Source: Piliocolobus tephrosceles
Taxonomy: Eukaryota; Chordata; Mammalia; Primates; Cercopithecidae
Direction: 5' to 3'
NCBI RefSeq assembly: GCF_002776525.5
Contig: NC_045444.1
Location: forward strand, 31,788,198 to 31,852,197
Length of the DNA: 64,000 nt
Shown here: positions 46,040-57,619 of the stretch, in pieces
Numbering within the stretch: the stretch's first letter is position 1
Layout of the letters: each line of letters starts with the position of its first letter
Notes under the pieces: generated by a model
What the model was told of the DNA's origin: nothing
The model's database searches: none
The model's input: the letters and a program-made list of their open reading frames with translations, nothing else
Made by a program: the position numbers and the translations under genes

Positions 46040-46310
46040 TGTAGTTTTTTCAATAGATTCTTAAATAAAGTTGAGGAAGTTCTCTTTTACTGATACTTTG
46101 CTTATTTTTAAAAAATCTATGAGCATTGTCAATTTTTTTTCTGAAGTTATTGAGATGGCATTGATTTGTTATTTTCACCTCATGACTACATTGACTGATT
46201 TTTAAGTTTTGAGTGAACCTTTCATTCTTGGGACAAATCTAATTTAGATGTGTTATCTTCTCTATAATTTTCTGAATTTGTTTTACTAATATTTCCTCAA
46301 GGACTTTGAG

Positions 46311-48194
46311 GCTACACTGATCAGGGCCTTCCTACCCCTTCTAATGGGAACAGAACTCTGCTTTGTATTGGTGTAAATGCTAGGCCCCAGTAGGTTTTCT
46401 GCCCCTCCCACTGGAGCAGAGACATTTTACTTCCTTCTCTGCATCCAGAAGTCAAGGATCTTTCCCTGGGCCTTGGAGATCAGTGGATTTCCTAATTATT
46501 CCTCAGCAGTTTAATATTTTTCTTAGTTTGATAGAAGACTCTAGGAGATGTGTGCAACTTCAAGCCTGTGCCTCACCCTGGAAGGGACTCTCCCCTTGTC
46601 TCCTACCTGTCTGTAATCATTCTCAAAATAATCTGTGGAGGTTAAAACAAGCTTGGAAATGAGTGCCAATCTAATAATTCTTGGGGATTCTCCAGGCTTC
46701 TAATCTGTCACAGTAGACCACATTTACCATTTAAGAATTCAGTAATAATTTTCATTGTTTTCTTCTAATCCATGTCTGTGGCAACCACCTTCTCCTCCCA
46801 TTCTCTGCCAAGATTAAAGAGCCTGTTTGGCTCATCTCTCCTTAGAAAAGCTTGTCACCCTTTGGAGTTCAGAGCTACTGGTTACTTTACCACCTCAAAA
46901 AATAGTAATTTTATAGTTTATTTGGCCTTCTTTATGGATGGTGAGCAATATTCTCTAGCTTTCTACACCCTACTACCCTACTTGGAAATAGAATTGTCTC
47001 CTTTTTTCTGTTTTATACTGAAAAGTATCCAAATCATATTTGATTTATACTTCAGACTCAAACTATAGCCTGGAGCTAACAAGTATATCAAGACTGGGCA
47101 GAAACATAATTTTCTGACTTTGCCATTCTGATTCATTCAACATTCAATCAGAGTTATTTCACTCACTCCTCTGTTCTTTCAAAAATAATCTGATTCCAAA
47201 ATAAACTTGAGCTAGAGGTAGTTACAGAAATTATATTTGTATTTACCATCTCTAATTTTAATTACTTCTCTGATAGAATATACAGAATATTGCATTATTA
47301 AGTTATAAATGAAATACAAACTGTAGTGAAATTAGGGTGTTAGCTTCATATCTTAACTGAGAACAAAAAAACAATTGAGTTAAAAATAATGTAAACAATT
47401 TTTGAACTCTATTTTCTTATTTTTAAAAGGCAGAAATAGTATGAAAATTAGTTTCAAATAAGTAGTGAAATAATTTACTGTATTTTAAAAGTCTGTCTAC
47501 ATGTTTCAATGTAAAATTAAAATTACTGTATAAAATTTATACATAGTTCCATTTGACTCCTTGTGCTTCTTGTGCCTCAGGGTTTTCTATTGCTTTGGAA
47601 CCATTATGGTTCACTCACTTGCTCTAACTAAATTCAAGAACATATAATACAAACATCTGCTAATTTATTAAGAAGTTTGAGTTTTTTAAAGACAATACAA
47701 CTATAAGGATATTACTTGGCTTAATGTGATCACTTATGTTAAAAAATATATACATACATATGGAAATTAAGAAAATAAACCATAAAGAGATTAAGGCAAA
47801 AAGTTGATTAGCTCTGGGGGATTAAAATGAAAATGTGGATTGTCTGTATAATATTCTAAATTAATTAATTTTATTTTTAATAATCACTTTAGAGAAGTCA
47901 CCAATTCATCTGAAAATGATTTGTTCAGATGACTGCAGCATTTTGTCAGTAATGTTTTGAGTTATCTAAACTTACCTTCCTCCTTAAACAGTAAAGAGGA
48001 ACAAAAGGCACAGTTGATTCCATTTTAGTCTCTGGATCCATGTTTTATTCAACAAAAATTTCTTGAACATTTATCTTGTATAAGTCAGCAATCTGTTAGA
48101 TATTGGAGATTTAACTGTAAATAAGTAAGTGTAATTCCTGAATCCTGACTTCATTTATAGTTGTAAAATAAGTAATTCCAATAAATTTAGATGG
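46311..48194. other. Unassigned DNA
   Basis: 46311-46760 is GC-richer (GCCCCTCCCACTGGAGCAGA, GGGACTCTCCCCTTGTCTCC) and could be old L1 or ERV sequence, unnamed. The rest is AT-rich without recognisable features. The 98-codon plus frame 46772-47068 shows no domain. Confidence 0.4.
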
Positions 48195-48549
48195 CATATT
48201 AGCCTCTTCTCCCATTGCTAATAAAGACGTACCAGAGACTGGGTAATTTATAAAGGAAAGTGGTTTAATTGGCTCACAGTTCCACAGGGCTGGGGAGGCC
48301 TCACTCTGGTGGAAGATGAAGGAGGAGCAAAATCATGTCTTACATGGTGACAGGCAAGAGAGCTTATGCAGGGGAACCCCTGTTTATAAAACCATCAGAT
48401 TTTGTGAGACTTATTCACTGTCATGAGAACAGCACAGGAAAAACCCATCCCCATGATTCAATTACCTCCCCCTGGGTCCCTCCCATGACACATGGGGATT
48501 ATTACAATTCAAGGTGAGATTTGAGTAGGTATACAGTCAAGTCATATCA
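48195..48549 (-). mobile_element. Solo THE1/MSTA-type LTR (ERVL-MaLR)
   Basis: Plus reading: CATATTAGCCTCTTCTCCCA at the start, then GACTGGGTAATTTATAAAGG, TTTATAAAACCATCAGATTT, ATGATTCAATTACCTCCCCC, ending AGTCATATCA. The terminal TG is mutated and flanks (GATGG / GACAG) are only partly alike. Confidence 0.88.
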
Positions 48550-49423
48550 GACAGTTATTTTATCAGGAGAAGTGGAAAGGATTTTGTAGGTGACAATATG
48601 GCAGTTCAGTTTATTCTTGGGACTTTTGAAATCACATGTTAGGTTTTACATGTTTCAGACTTGCTATTCTGAATGTTTACAGTGGTGCACAGCAGATAAG
48701 AAACACACACAAAAACATTTGTAGAATGAAAATGTAATGAGACCAATTTGCCAAAGATAATTTACCAAGAAGTTCTGGGCATTCATTAAAGAAGATGGTT
48801 TTGCTGCAACGTTTATCTTCGTTTATATGACCTCATGTTCTGGACTACAAAAAGTCAATGAAGATTCTCTTTAGATGTTTTCTCCACATTACATTTGAAG
48901 TATGGGCCGCTGGAAATCTTGTAAGGCAAGCATAGAAAGTGGAATCTTCCAGAGTAGGTTACTCTAAACTCTGCCCTTTCCTTGAACAAGAACCTTTTTA
49001 AAAAGTAGAATTAAACAGAATCAAAGGTAGCCATTTGCATGTAGCAAAACATACAAGATATCTGTTAACAGTAGCACACAAAGAAGTATAGAAACTCAAA
49101 CTATGACAGGAATAGTAAAACTTGCTTAGACTTTCTATAAAACACATAGATCATTTAGGAAAGTGATTTACAAAATATGGTCCATTAATTACTATTGTCT
49201 TAGAAGTCTTATCATGTGCTTTTCAGCTGGCTTAGCATTTTTAAAAGAAAAAAATAATTATTTTTCTTTACATACATTTTACAAATTTGAAAGACATAGC
49301 TAGTTGTAATTTTCACAGGAACTTCTGCCATGCTTTTTAAAGTTTATTTTGGACTGGTCAATGTGTCTCCAACTTTCATGCAATAGAACAAAATATCTTT
49401 TCAGATAACATGCCATTGTATGT
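48550..49423. other. Non-repeat DNA
   Basis: Nothing recognised. Confidence 0.4.
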
Positions 49424-49745
49424 TGTAGCTTTAAATTTTTTTTTTTTTTGAGACGGAGTCTCGCTCTGTCACCCAGGCTGGGGTGCAGTGGCCGGATCTC
49501 AGCTCTCTGCAAGCTCCGCCTCCCGGGTTCACGCCATTCTCCTGCCTCAGCCTCCCGAGTAGCTGGGACTACAGGTGCCCGACACCTTGCCTGGCTAGTT
49601 TTTTGTATTTTTTTAGTAGAGATGGGGTTTCACCGTGTTAGCCAGGATGGTCTCGATCTCCTGACCTCGTGATCTGCCCGTCTCGGCCTCCCAAAGTGCT
49701 GGGATTACAGGCTTGAGCCACCGTGCCCAGCCTGTAGTTTTAAAT
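49424..49745 (-). mobile_element. AluY of Old World monkey type (AluYR-like)
   Basis: The body is 49437-49732, full dimer. In plus reading GTGGCCGGATCTCAGC and ACAGGCTTGAGCCACC are the reversed monkey markers. TGTAGCTTTAAAT (49424-49436) and TGTAGTTTTAAAT (49733-49745) form a 13-bp target duplication with one mismatch. Low divergence. Confidence 0.94.
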
Positions 49746-50034
49746 GTACAATTTTGGTTATTCTTATTGTGCTTTATTGTATCTGTACTTTATTAAAATG
49801 AATCAAAAATTCAAATGTGGTTTATTAAAGAAAATAGTAATTAAGTTGTTAAACATCTGAAAATGAGTTTTATTAGAAAGCTGCTAAAATTTTTTCCCTA
49901 ATATCTGTAAAGTCAATATATCACCAACTGCAAACTCACACAACAGTGAAAAAAAGTCATAGAAGATTTTCTATTATTTTTTATTATTTCCATAAAGTAT
50001 AGGGACCTCTCTCATAAACCAAACTACACTTTAG
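49746..50034. other. Non-repeat DNA
   Basis: Nothing recognised. Confidence 0.4.
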
Positions 50035-50205
50035 AAAATGCCGCTATGTGAGGTGATGGACATGCTAATTAGCCTGATTGTGGTGATCATTGATATAGGT
50101 ACATGTGTACTTACATCAAAACATCATATGTACAAGTTAAATATATACAATTCCTATTTGTCAATTATACTTAAATACAGCTAAAAATATCTTAAAAACA
50201 AAGAA
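50035..50205 (+). mobile_element. Old L1 3' end fragment (L1MA/L1MB-like)
   Basis: TATGTGAGGTGATGGACATG, CTAATTAGCCTGATTGTGGT, AAATATATACAATTCCTATT and TTGTCAATTATACTTAAATA match the last part of old L1 3' UTRs, ending in an A-rich stretch. The same family end is at 1240-1385. Confidence 0.85.
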
Positions 50206-50423
50206 AGAATAGAAATATAAAGTAAAAAGTTAATGAAATTGATTTTCATTAAGAAATGAGAAAGCACACAATTACAAAGGTATTATCCAATATCATACTT
50301 TGTCACATCAATAAGATGTGGATATTCACTCTGAGAAAGCAAACCAAGTCATTGTTAATTTTTAACTGTATTATTATATTGGACATTGCATGATATCACT
50401 ATCTTTCAACACAGTTAACCAAC
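50206..50423. other. Non-repeat DNA
   Basis: Nothing recognised. Confidence 0.4.
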
Positions 50424-50836
50424 TGTATTAGGCCCTTCTTGAGTGGCTATAAAGAAATAACTGAGGCTAATTTAGAAAGAAAGTTTGAATTGGCTCACAA
50501 TTCTATACAAAGTACAAGATGCAAAGTGCTCGTATCTACTTCTGGTGAGGGTCTCAGCAGGCATACAATCATGGCAGAAGGCAAAGGTGGGGAGGCAAGC
50601 ATCTCACATGGCAAGAGTGAGAGCAAGAGTTGGGGCAAGGTGCCACACACTTTTAAACAACCAGATCTCACAAGAACTCAGTCACTATTGCAAGGACAGC
50701 ACCAAGAGGATGACTCTATTCCATTCCTGAGAAATCAGCCCCCATGATCCAATCACTTCCTACTAGGCCCCAACTCCAACACTGGGCATTATAATTCAAT
50801 GTGAGATTTAGAAGGGACAACATCCAAACTATATCA
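50424..50836 (-). mobile_element. Solo MST-type LTR (ERVL-MaLR)
   Basis: It runs from TGTATTAGGCCCTTCTTGAG to TCCAAACTATATCA, with ACAATCATGGCAGAAGGCAA, CACTTTTAAACAACCAGATC and CCCATGATCCAATCACTTCC. CCAAC (50419-50423) and CCAAT (50837-50841) form a 5-bp duplication with one mismatch. The 102-codon frame 50439-50747 is on the antisense strand of the LTR. Confidence 0.9.
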
Positions 50837-51074
50837 CCAATTTAATTCAATTGTTTATCATAGCAGTTTGTTCTGTAGTTGGACACATTTTTGATGTCCG
50901 GTATATATATGAAAATGACTCACCTACTTTTTCAATGTATATCTCAGAAAACCATGATACAAGAAAAATAGTAATTTAATTTATATTCTCAGCTGTTTCA
51001 CAGATTAGAAAAGGTTGTGTTGAGTTAATTACTGAAGGAAAAAGCAGCAATGCACATACCTGAGCATCAATCCA

Positions 51075-51660
51075 CATTCTGGGTTTAAAAAATAATAACA
51101 TATTAAGGTGACATTCACATAACATAAAATCAACTATTCTTATAAGGAACAATTTCGTGGTATTCAGTATATTCACAGTGTTTTGCATCTATTACTTCTA
51201 TCTACTTCCAAAACATTTTCATCACTCCAAAGTAAAGATTTTACTCATTAAGAAGATTTTTCCCCATTCCCCCTTCCCTTAAACTCTTCATAACTTATAA
51301 ATCTGCTTTCTGTTTCTATGGATTTACCAATTCTGGATATTTCATATAAATTCAGTAATATGATATATGAGCTTTTGTGTCTGGTTTCTTTTACTTAGCA
51401 AATGTTTTGGAAGTTTCTTCATGTTGTGGCCTGTATCAGCACTGTATATTTTTATGGCTGAATAATGTTTCATTATATGCATATACACCAATTTATTTTT
51501 ACTGATAGACATTTGGACTGTTTCTACCTTTTGGCTTTTGTCCATAGTGATGCCGTGAGCATGTGTGTATGTGTTTAGTACCTGCTTTCAGTTTATCTGT
51601 GTAAATTCATAGGAGTGAAATTATGGGGTCATATGAGTAATGTCATTGAGTTGTAGGAGT
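51075..51660 (-). mobile_element. Old L1 (L1M) 3' region, split by MER2
   Basis: Reversed L1: GTGACATTCACATAACATAA, TTCATCACTCCAAAGTAAAG, ATGGATTTACCAATTCTGGA, TTTTTATGGCTGAATAATGT, TTTGGACTGTTTCTACCTTT, AGGAGTGAAATTATGGGGTC. It resumes after the MER2 at 51989-52060 (GTATGATTTGTGAATATATT). Confidence 0.82.
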
Positions 51661-51662
51661 TA

Positions 51663-51986
51663 TAGTCCTGCTCTATATAACCACTTTTCTGTCAACAACA
51701 GACAATGCTACAACAGTGTTCCCATAAGATTATGATACCATATTTATACTGTACCTTTTCTATGTTTAGATACACTGAGGCTTACCATTGTGTTACAATG
51801 GCCTACAGTAGTCAGTGCAGTAACATGATGTACAGGTTAGTAGCCTAGCAGCAAAAGGCTATACCATGTAAACTAGTGTGTGTAGTAGGCTATGCCATCT
51901 AGGTTTGTATGAGTAAACTCTGATGTTTGCAGGGACTAACAATGCAGTTCTCAGGATGTATCCCTGTCATTAAGTGATGATGATTG
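51663..51986 (+). mobile_element. MER2 DNA transposon, opposite orientation to the copy at 44132
   Basis: It runs from TAGTCCTGCTCTATATAACC to CATTAAGTGATGATGATTG, with CCCATAAGATTATGATACCA, CTTTTCTATGTTTAGATACA, CATTGTGTTACAATGGCCTA and TAGGCTATGCCATCTAGGTT. TA lies on each side (51661-51662 and 51987-51988). It sits inside an old L1. Non-coding. Confidence 0.88.
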
Positions 51987-51988
51987 TA

Positions 51989-52064
51989 TTTACATATTCT
52001 GAAAAACAGACCATTATTAGGTGTATGATTTGTGAATATATTCTGCATTTCAGTAAGTTGAAAT
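51989..52064 (-). mobile_element. Old L1, continuation right of MER2
   Basis: TTAGGTGTATGATTTGTGAA and TATATTCTGCATTTCAGTAA resemble reversed ORF2 'ATATGATTTGCAAATATTTTCTCCCATTCTG'. A gap separates it from the left piece in consensus terms. Confidence 0.5.
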
Positions 52065-52539
52065 ATTTCCTTTCTTTTGGTTGAATGGCCAAACAGGGAC
52101 AAGTGTCTTGAGTCCATCCTTCAAGTCATTTTGAGACAGGTTAGAATACACCTGAATAATAATTTAAAAGTAAAGCCCCTTCTGCTTTCTGTGGAACCAG
52201 GAATCAGGGGCACTTTAGTCTAAGTGGAGCTTTCTTCAATTAATATTGCATAACAACTGAAAAACAATAGGTAATAAATAGACATTTGAATGAATTAGTT
52301 TAATGTGTTACTCCTAAGCATTGTTTCTGTCAAATCCTATTTATCATGCTTTCAACATTTATTGACAACTTCTGTTTTGCCCCATCTCCACATCCCTAAC
52401 CAAGGACACCATTGTTCTGAAGTTAACTACTACAATTTTCCATCCCCGGAAAGTTGACCTGTCAAATCCATTTGCCACACAATAATCTAAATAATCTGTT
52501 TAATAGCACACTCTGATATTTTTGTTCCCAACTCATTTA
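52065..52539. other. Non-repeat DNA
   Basis: Nothing recognised. Confidence 0.4.
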
Positions 52540-52990
52540 GTATGTTCTTCTTTCTCTTAGGATATTCTCAGCATTCTCAAAGTAATCTTATAAGAGTCCT
52601 AAATTATTTCACCTTGTCTTTGTCATAATTTCCAGCTCTTTGTCATTACAGCTCACTAAAGCCAAGCTACACTTCCTAGAAATTGCAAAGCTCTTTCCAG
52701 TTTCATTTGTACTGTTATATTTAGTCATGCAGGTTGGTGGGCTTCATACCTCTGGGAAGAATACCACATAAAGAGAACTTCCTGGGCTGATACCCAACTC
52801 CTTGCCCTGGAGTGGAGTATATAGAGGTCACAACCTTTCATGTATTGTATTCTGTATGGTATTTTTATGCTCATTCTTGTCCACTTTGTTCAAGGATTTC
52901 CTACTCATTCTTCTATTCTCAGCTTAAGTGTCACTAAATCAGGTGCTTAATAACATTTTTTGAAGGGATAAACTAATCATCATGAATGTA
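52540..52990 (+). mobile_element. L2 LINE fragment (diverged)
   Basis: AGCCAAGCTACACTTCCTAG, GCAAAGCTCTTTCCAGTTTC, ACTCCTTGCCCTGGAGTGGA and GGTGCTTAATAACATTTTTT keep the order of L2 3' sequence. It is weakly preserved. Confidence 0.5.
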
Positions 52991-53008
52991 GAGTGTTCTA
53001 GTTAATAA

Positions 53009-53120
53009 AACAATAATAAATATAAATAAATAATATAAATAAATATAATAAATAAATAAATAATATAAATAAATAAATATAAATAAATAAAATAAAAATA
53101 AAACAATAAATAAAATTTAT
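53009..53120. repeat. (TAAA)n/(ATAAAT)n microsatellite
   Basis: More than 100 bases of A and T only, except one C, in AATAAATA-type units. Confidence 0.95.
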
Positions 53121-53169
53121 TTAGCTTTTCTCAGCAATCCTGTAAGATTTGCTAGCGTTTGTTTGATTA

Positions 53170-53417
53170 TTTTTTGAGACAGAGTCTTGCTCTTTCACTC
53201 AGACTGAAGTGTAGTGGCACAAACTCAGCTCACTGCAACCTCTGCCTCGTGGGCTCAAGTCATCCTCCTGCTTCAGCCTCCCGAGTAGCTGGGATCACAG
53301 GCATGCACCACCATGCCCAGCTAATTTTTGTATTTTAGTAGAGATAAGGTTTTGCTATTTCGGCCAGGCTGGTCTCGAACTCCTGGCCTCAAGTGATTCA
53401 CCTGCCTAGTGCTAAAA
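53170..53417 (-). mobile_element. AluS, 5'-truncated
   Basis: GAGACAGAGTCTTGCTCTTT, CTCACTGCAACCTCTGCCTC, GTAGCTGGGATCACAGGCAT and CTCGAACTCCTGGCCTCAAG. It ends around CCTGCCTAGTGCT, lacking the terminal GGGATTACAGGCGTGAGCCAC block of the Alu 5' end. Confidence 0.85.
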
Positions 53418-53524
53418 TTTTTATTGTATCCTCATTTATATACAAAACTTTGAATCTCAATAAGCTTGTAATGGCCCATATTACTGACAGTAGGTAGACA
53501 TATAGAATATAACCACTACGTCTT

Positions 53525-53688
53525 CCAACTTAAAATTCTTATTTATTTGTTAGTGAAAACGGTGCTTCACCATGTTGGCCACACTGATCTTGAACTCCTA
53601 ACCTCAAGTGATCCACCCATCTTGACCTCCTAAAGTGCTGGGATTACAGGCGTGAGCCACTGCACCCAGTCCCAACTTAAAATTCTTA
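53525..53688 (-). mobile_element. Left-half Alu monomer with a perfect 17-bp target duplication
   Basis: The body is 53542-53671, about 130 bases, with only the Alu left arm. In plus reading CACCATGTTGGCCACACTGA, AAAGTGCTGGGATTACAGGC and GTGAGCCACTGCACCCAGT. The A-rich end corresponds to the linker after the left arm. CCAACTTAAAATTCTTA occurs at 53525-53541 and 53672-53688. Confidence 0.88.
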
Positions 53689-53824
53689 GTTCTTTTCAGT
53701 AAATCAATATGGATTTTGCTTGGTCACATGCAATATTATTTTCCAGTTGCATTATTTATAAAATTGTTTCTCGAACAAAATTATATTTTTCTTGAGAATG
53801 GGCATCATACAATTAATTTTAATA

Positions 53825-54158
53825 ATATTAATTTTATTTATTTATTTATTTATTTTTGAGACAGTATCTTTCTTTGTCTCCCAGGCAGGAGTTCAGTGGT
53901 GCAATCTCGGCTCACTGCAACCTCCACTTCCCTGTTCAAGCGATTCTCATGCCTCAGCTTCCCGAGTAGCTGGGAGTACAAGTGTGAGCTACATTGACTG
54001 GCTAATTTTTGTATTTTTAGTAGAGATGGGTTTTCGTCATGTTGACCAAGCTGGCCTTCAACTCCTGACCTCAAGTGATCCACCTGCCTTGGCCTCCCAA
54101 AGGGCTGGGAATCACAGGCATGAATCACTGTGCCAGGCCTTGATATTAATTTTATTTA
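53825..54158 (-). mobile_element. AluS, full length, 16-bp target duplication
   Basis: The body is 53841-54142 with a (TTTA)n tail. Motifs: GAGACAGTATCTTTCTTTGT, GTAGCTGGGAGTACAAGTGT, CTCCTGACCTCAAGTGATCC. ATATTAATTTTATTTA occurs at 53825-53840 and 54143-54158. The 130-codon plus frame 53792-54184 is the antisense-Alu frame. Confidence 0.93.
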
Positions 54159-56309
54159 ATGTTTTAATCTTTAGTCTTATATAATAAATTAGAATAAAAT
54201 TCAACAAAAGAAGTCTGCTTTATACATATTATCAATGATGTTATTTATTAACACTGATCGAAACACCCCAACCTACTGTGATGAACTTTGTAATGATACA
54301 ATAATGCAGGCTATACAAAAAGTTATTTCTTAAAAATTTTACGGAGTAATGTACTACATAATTTTAGTGGTCAGACAATCTTTAAACACATAACCTACAC
54401 TAATTAGTTAATCGAATTTTATTGAGCTCGCCAAAACATTCTGTTTTCTGTTCAGTTCCTATGTTTTCAGAGGACTTTTATGATTGGATCTTGCAATGCT
54501 ACTGAAAAAATGGCTAATTTCTAGCATGTGGCCCAAAGCCATTCCACAAACGAAATACCAAATCTCTCTCTTTAATTCATGTGGAATACCACTGCAGTAA
54601 AATATTACTCCTCAGTTTTGAGAGTATAATTTACATTGTTTTTGTTAGTAGAAGTTAATAGATTTTTAAAATATAAAATACTACTATAAAAATATTGATT
54701 CTAAAATTCATGATCACTAAAGAAAGCTGGGTCCCTTTTTCATGAAGGCCCTCAACTTGTTTAATCAGTGATTGAACCACTGGACCTAGTCTTTTCAACA
54801 AAACTAGAATTGCCACCCTATTTAGCTTATGGGTTTTTTAGGGAATTTGCATTGCAAGACATGGAGAGAATTCAAGTAGTTTCTGCTTGTCTCCCAACTT
54901 TCATATTTACAAATCATTTAGAGAGATTAGTCTTTTTATAAGATTTCTATCTCAACATAACAATGCTATCATGTTTTTCGCAAAGCTTGCAATAAGACCC
55001 TGGAGTTGTTCCCTTCATTCTTCTGCTCCTAAGTTTTTCACTCTGACTTTTTTCCTTCAGAAACAGCCATGTTCTAGTTGATTCCACTATTCACATCGCT
55101 GCTGATTTCTCAGCTCTTTACCATAAGCAATAAAAAATAAATTTAAAAGGCTCATTAGGTTGTTTGTCACCTGTTTTAATTCTGTCAAGAACAAATGCTT
55201 TATTTTGATGTAACCACATGAAGTTTCTGTGATAAAGTACTTACAAACAAAATGCAACTATGGAGCATAAAGTTTTTAGGTATTTAATCAAACAGCTTAA
55301 TAAAAAATATTCTCTCACTAACAGAGACAAGATTCTGATTACCTATCTTTGAGGAAATGGAATGTTTGAGAAAATTATTTGGTGAGCTTCACTATTGTAC
55401 CTGTCACACACTTTTAATTAAAAATGTATTGATGCATGACTAAACTATGCTTGGTGAAAAACAGACCCACTTTAGTTCAATTGCAGTAATGTACACATAG
55501 TCCAATAGAGTAAACCCATGTGATTACAGCACAAAGACAGCTCCGGCACAGAGAGCCTCTCATGCCTCAATCTCAAAACACATGGAGATGAAAGGTGTCA
55601 AATATCACAAATCTATGTGGATGCAATCAACAATGAATTTACTAATGTACTCTAAATGCCTGTAATAAAGCCATTTTACTTATCTATGGCAAATTAAATA
55701 TGTGAAAAACTAAATGTGAATGATGATTAACCTCCTTTTTTTCCCATTTTTAGTATTTTAGCACAATGTATTAAATCTATCTACCCTGACTATCTACAAT
55801 GTCAGTGGCTGAAGTGAAATGCCGTATTTGAATATTTCGTTCACTTATCGTATATGTTATGATAAGTTTGGAAACTAGATCTAAAATATACTTTTTATGG
55901 TGAGGGATTTTTTGTTGTTGTTGTAATTTTACTCACAAAAACATATCCATTAACACTTTATTGCCCTGAGAAATGGAAATCAGAGACTAACATTGAAGTC
56001 ATTAACCTTTATTGATTATCTTTGAAGTAGAAAGGGTAAGGTGCTTTTAAGAATTTCCACAACTATAAAGTAGAAAATAAAACCATAAAATAATACATTA
56101 TTCCAGTTTTGACAGTTCTTTTTATTCCTAAACCAGGACAATATATAGATCTAAAAATTGCTTTTAATAATGAAGTAACACAATGAAAATGACAATCACT
56201 GACTCAAAAATCTCTACAAGAACCCACTATCTCTTTATTATACTCATCACTTGGAAAAAGTTGAAGGCAATTTACTTAGTTCTTTACAGGAGAGGCCTCA
56301 TATTTGTGT
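54159..56309. other. Non-repeat DNA
   Basis: No gene or repeat over about 2.1 kb. The segment 55490-55740 is repeat-free and has a balanced composition; it is a reasonable place to look for conserved non-coding sequence, but nothing here proves that. Confidence 0.4.
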
Positions 56310-56480
56310 TTCTACATAGGGTATTTATTTTAATCCTCACCACACCATTGATTATTTTATAGGTGAGACAACTGCCATTCCAATAAATAAGCTGAAGTTC
56401 TCCACAAAGCTTGTGAGTGACAGATTCAAACATTCTGTCCTCTGAATGCAATCTAGCTTCTTCTTACACTATTATAAGTA
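56310..56480 (-). mobile_element. MIR SINE
   Basis: TTTTAATCCTCACCACACCA, TTTTATAGGTGAGACAACTG, AAAGCTTGTGAGTGACAGAT and TTCTGTCCTCTGAATGCAAT follow reversed MIR order. Confidence 0.7.
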
Positions 56481-56554
56481 ATTATTTGTTCTTAGGTAAG
56501 TTAACAGTGCAAAAGTGAAGTTTACTTGGGGAAACTCGCCAACATGCATGACCC

Positions 56555-56690
56555 TAATACATGCTATGTGTTTGCATACCTTATCTTACTTTGTTACTCT
56601 AATGTTTTAGAGTTAGCATTACATCTTCATTCTACAATAAGAAAATAAGTTAAAAGGGGTTATATCTTCCAAGGCTACTTGTACATGAAG
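56555..56690 (-). mobile_element. Possible second MIR fragment
   Basis: TTTGCATACCTTATCTTACT, ATTACATCTTCATTCTACAA and AGTTAAAAGGGGTTATATCT weakly resemble reversed MIR sequence. Confidence 0.35.
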
Positions 56691-56852
56691 GGTTACATTT
56701 CTAATTTATATGTCCCTAATTCTCAAATTTCTGTTTTTTTCTGCACTTACAGAAATAACATACATGGAAGATAAATATGAGTATCCTACCATTTGGATGC
56801 TGGGAGGTGAAGTTTACATTGAAGTCTCTAGATTTGGGCAAATAATCGAAGG

Positions 56853-57362
56853 TTGTTGTTACAAGACAACTCACTGCAGCAACCATCCAATACACCAAGA
56901 CAGCAGGGTTTGCAGCAAAGAAAGAGTTTAATGATCACAGGGTGTCAAGGAAGGAGATGGGAGGAGACCCTCAAATCTATCTCCTTGAGGAGTTCCAAGC
57001 TGGGGCTTTTAAGGGAATCATGAAAAATGAGGAGATAGAAAATTGGGGTCATTAATTGGTTGGGGTAAAGGGGCTGAAGTCATTAGGATATGAAAATTGC
57101 ATTGTTTAGTGAGTCACCTCCTGTGTGGTCCTTCAGACCATCTGATGTCAGTAGTTTCACTGGTACACAGGACCTGAAAGAATGTCTCAAATGGAAAACT
57201 TAATGTTTCATAATGTTCAAGTTGTTACCTACAGAGCAGTTAAGAGGAACTGTAATCTAGAGTCTACATTATTCCAACACAAGAGGCAAACAACTATGAG
57301 GAAGCTGTCAGGGAGCAAGCTGACCTAATGATTAATGCTGAGCATACTGTAAACTTGATTCA
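56853..57362 (-). mobile_element. Probable ERV1-type LTR
   Basis: In minus reading a poly(A) signal ATTAAA (reverse complement of 56927-56932) is followed by CTCTTTCTTTGCTGC, as in several ERV1 LTRs. Upstream in that sense is CCTTAAAAGCCCCAGCTTGG, a TTAAAA-type promoter box. The ends resemble TG...CA (TGTTGTTAC...CTTGATTCA in plus reading). No target duplication or exact family was established. Confidence 0.55.
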
Positions 57363-57619
57363 GCTTCTTTTCTCCCTCTCCCTTCTTTCCTCATTAATTT
57401 TATAAAGTAAATAGGGAAGGCTTAATGTTTAGGTGAGAGAATAATATTCATTGGCATCTCACTACAAAGAATCAGGGTAATTATAGATATATATCTGGCA
57501 GCAATATAAAAGTTGATTTAAAAGGGCAGAATGTTGACAAATGATAATGAGGTAAAAGTTTCTGACGGCCAGATGAATTGGCAGAGTGGAAGCTATGATG
57601 GAGAGTGGTTATTAGGGAT

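Larger units (their letters stand above)
45200..46310 (-). mobile_element. Old L1 (L1M) with an Alu inserted
   Basis: Reversed L1: GTTTATTGAGGTATATTTTG (3' end), then ATTTCTTTCTTTCCAATCAT, TTCTTGCCTAACTTCACTTG, ACCCTATTCAACATTGAATT and ATCTTTCACCATTAAGTATG; after the Alu, AATAAAGTTGAGGAAGTTCT and GACTACATTGACTGATTTTT. It lacks the central 3' part of ORF2, so it is internally deleted or two copies. Confidence 0.72.

Noticed and set aside
53792..54184. 130-codon plus frame with a hydrophobic start
   Set aside because: It is the well-known open frame on the antisense strand of an AluS.
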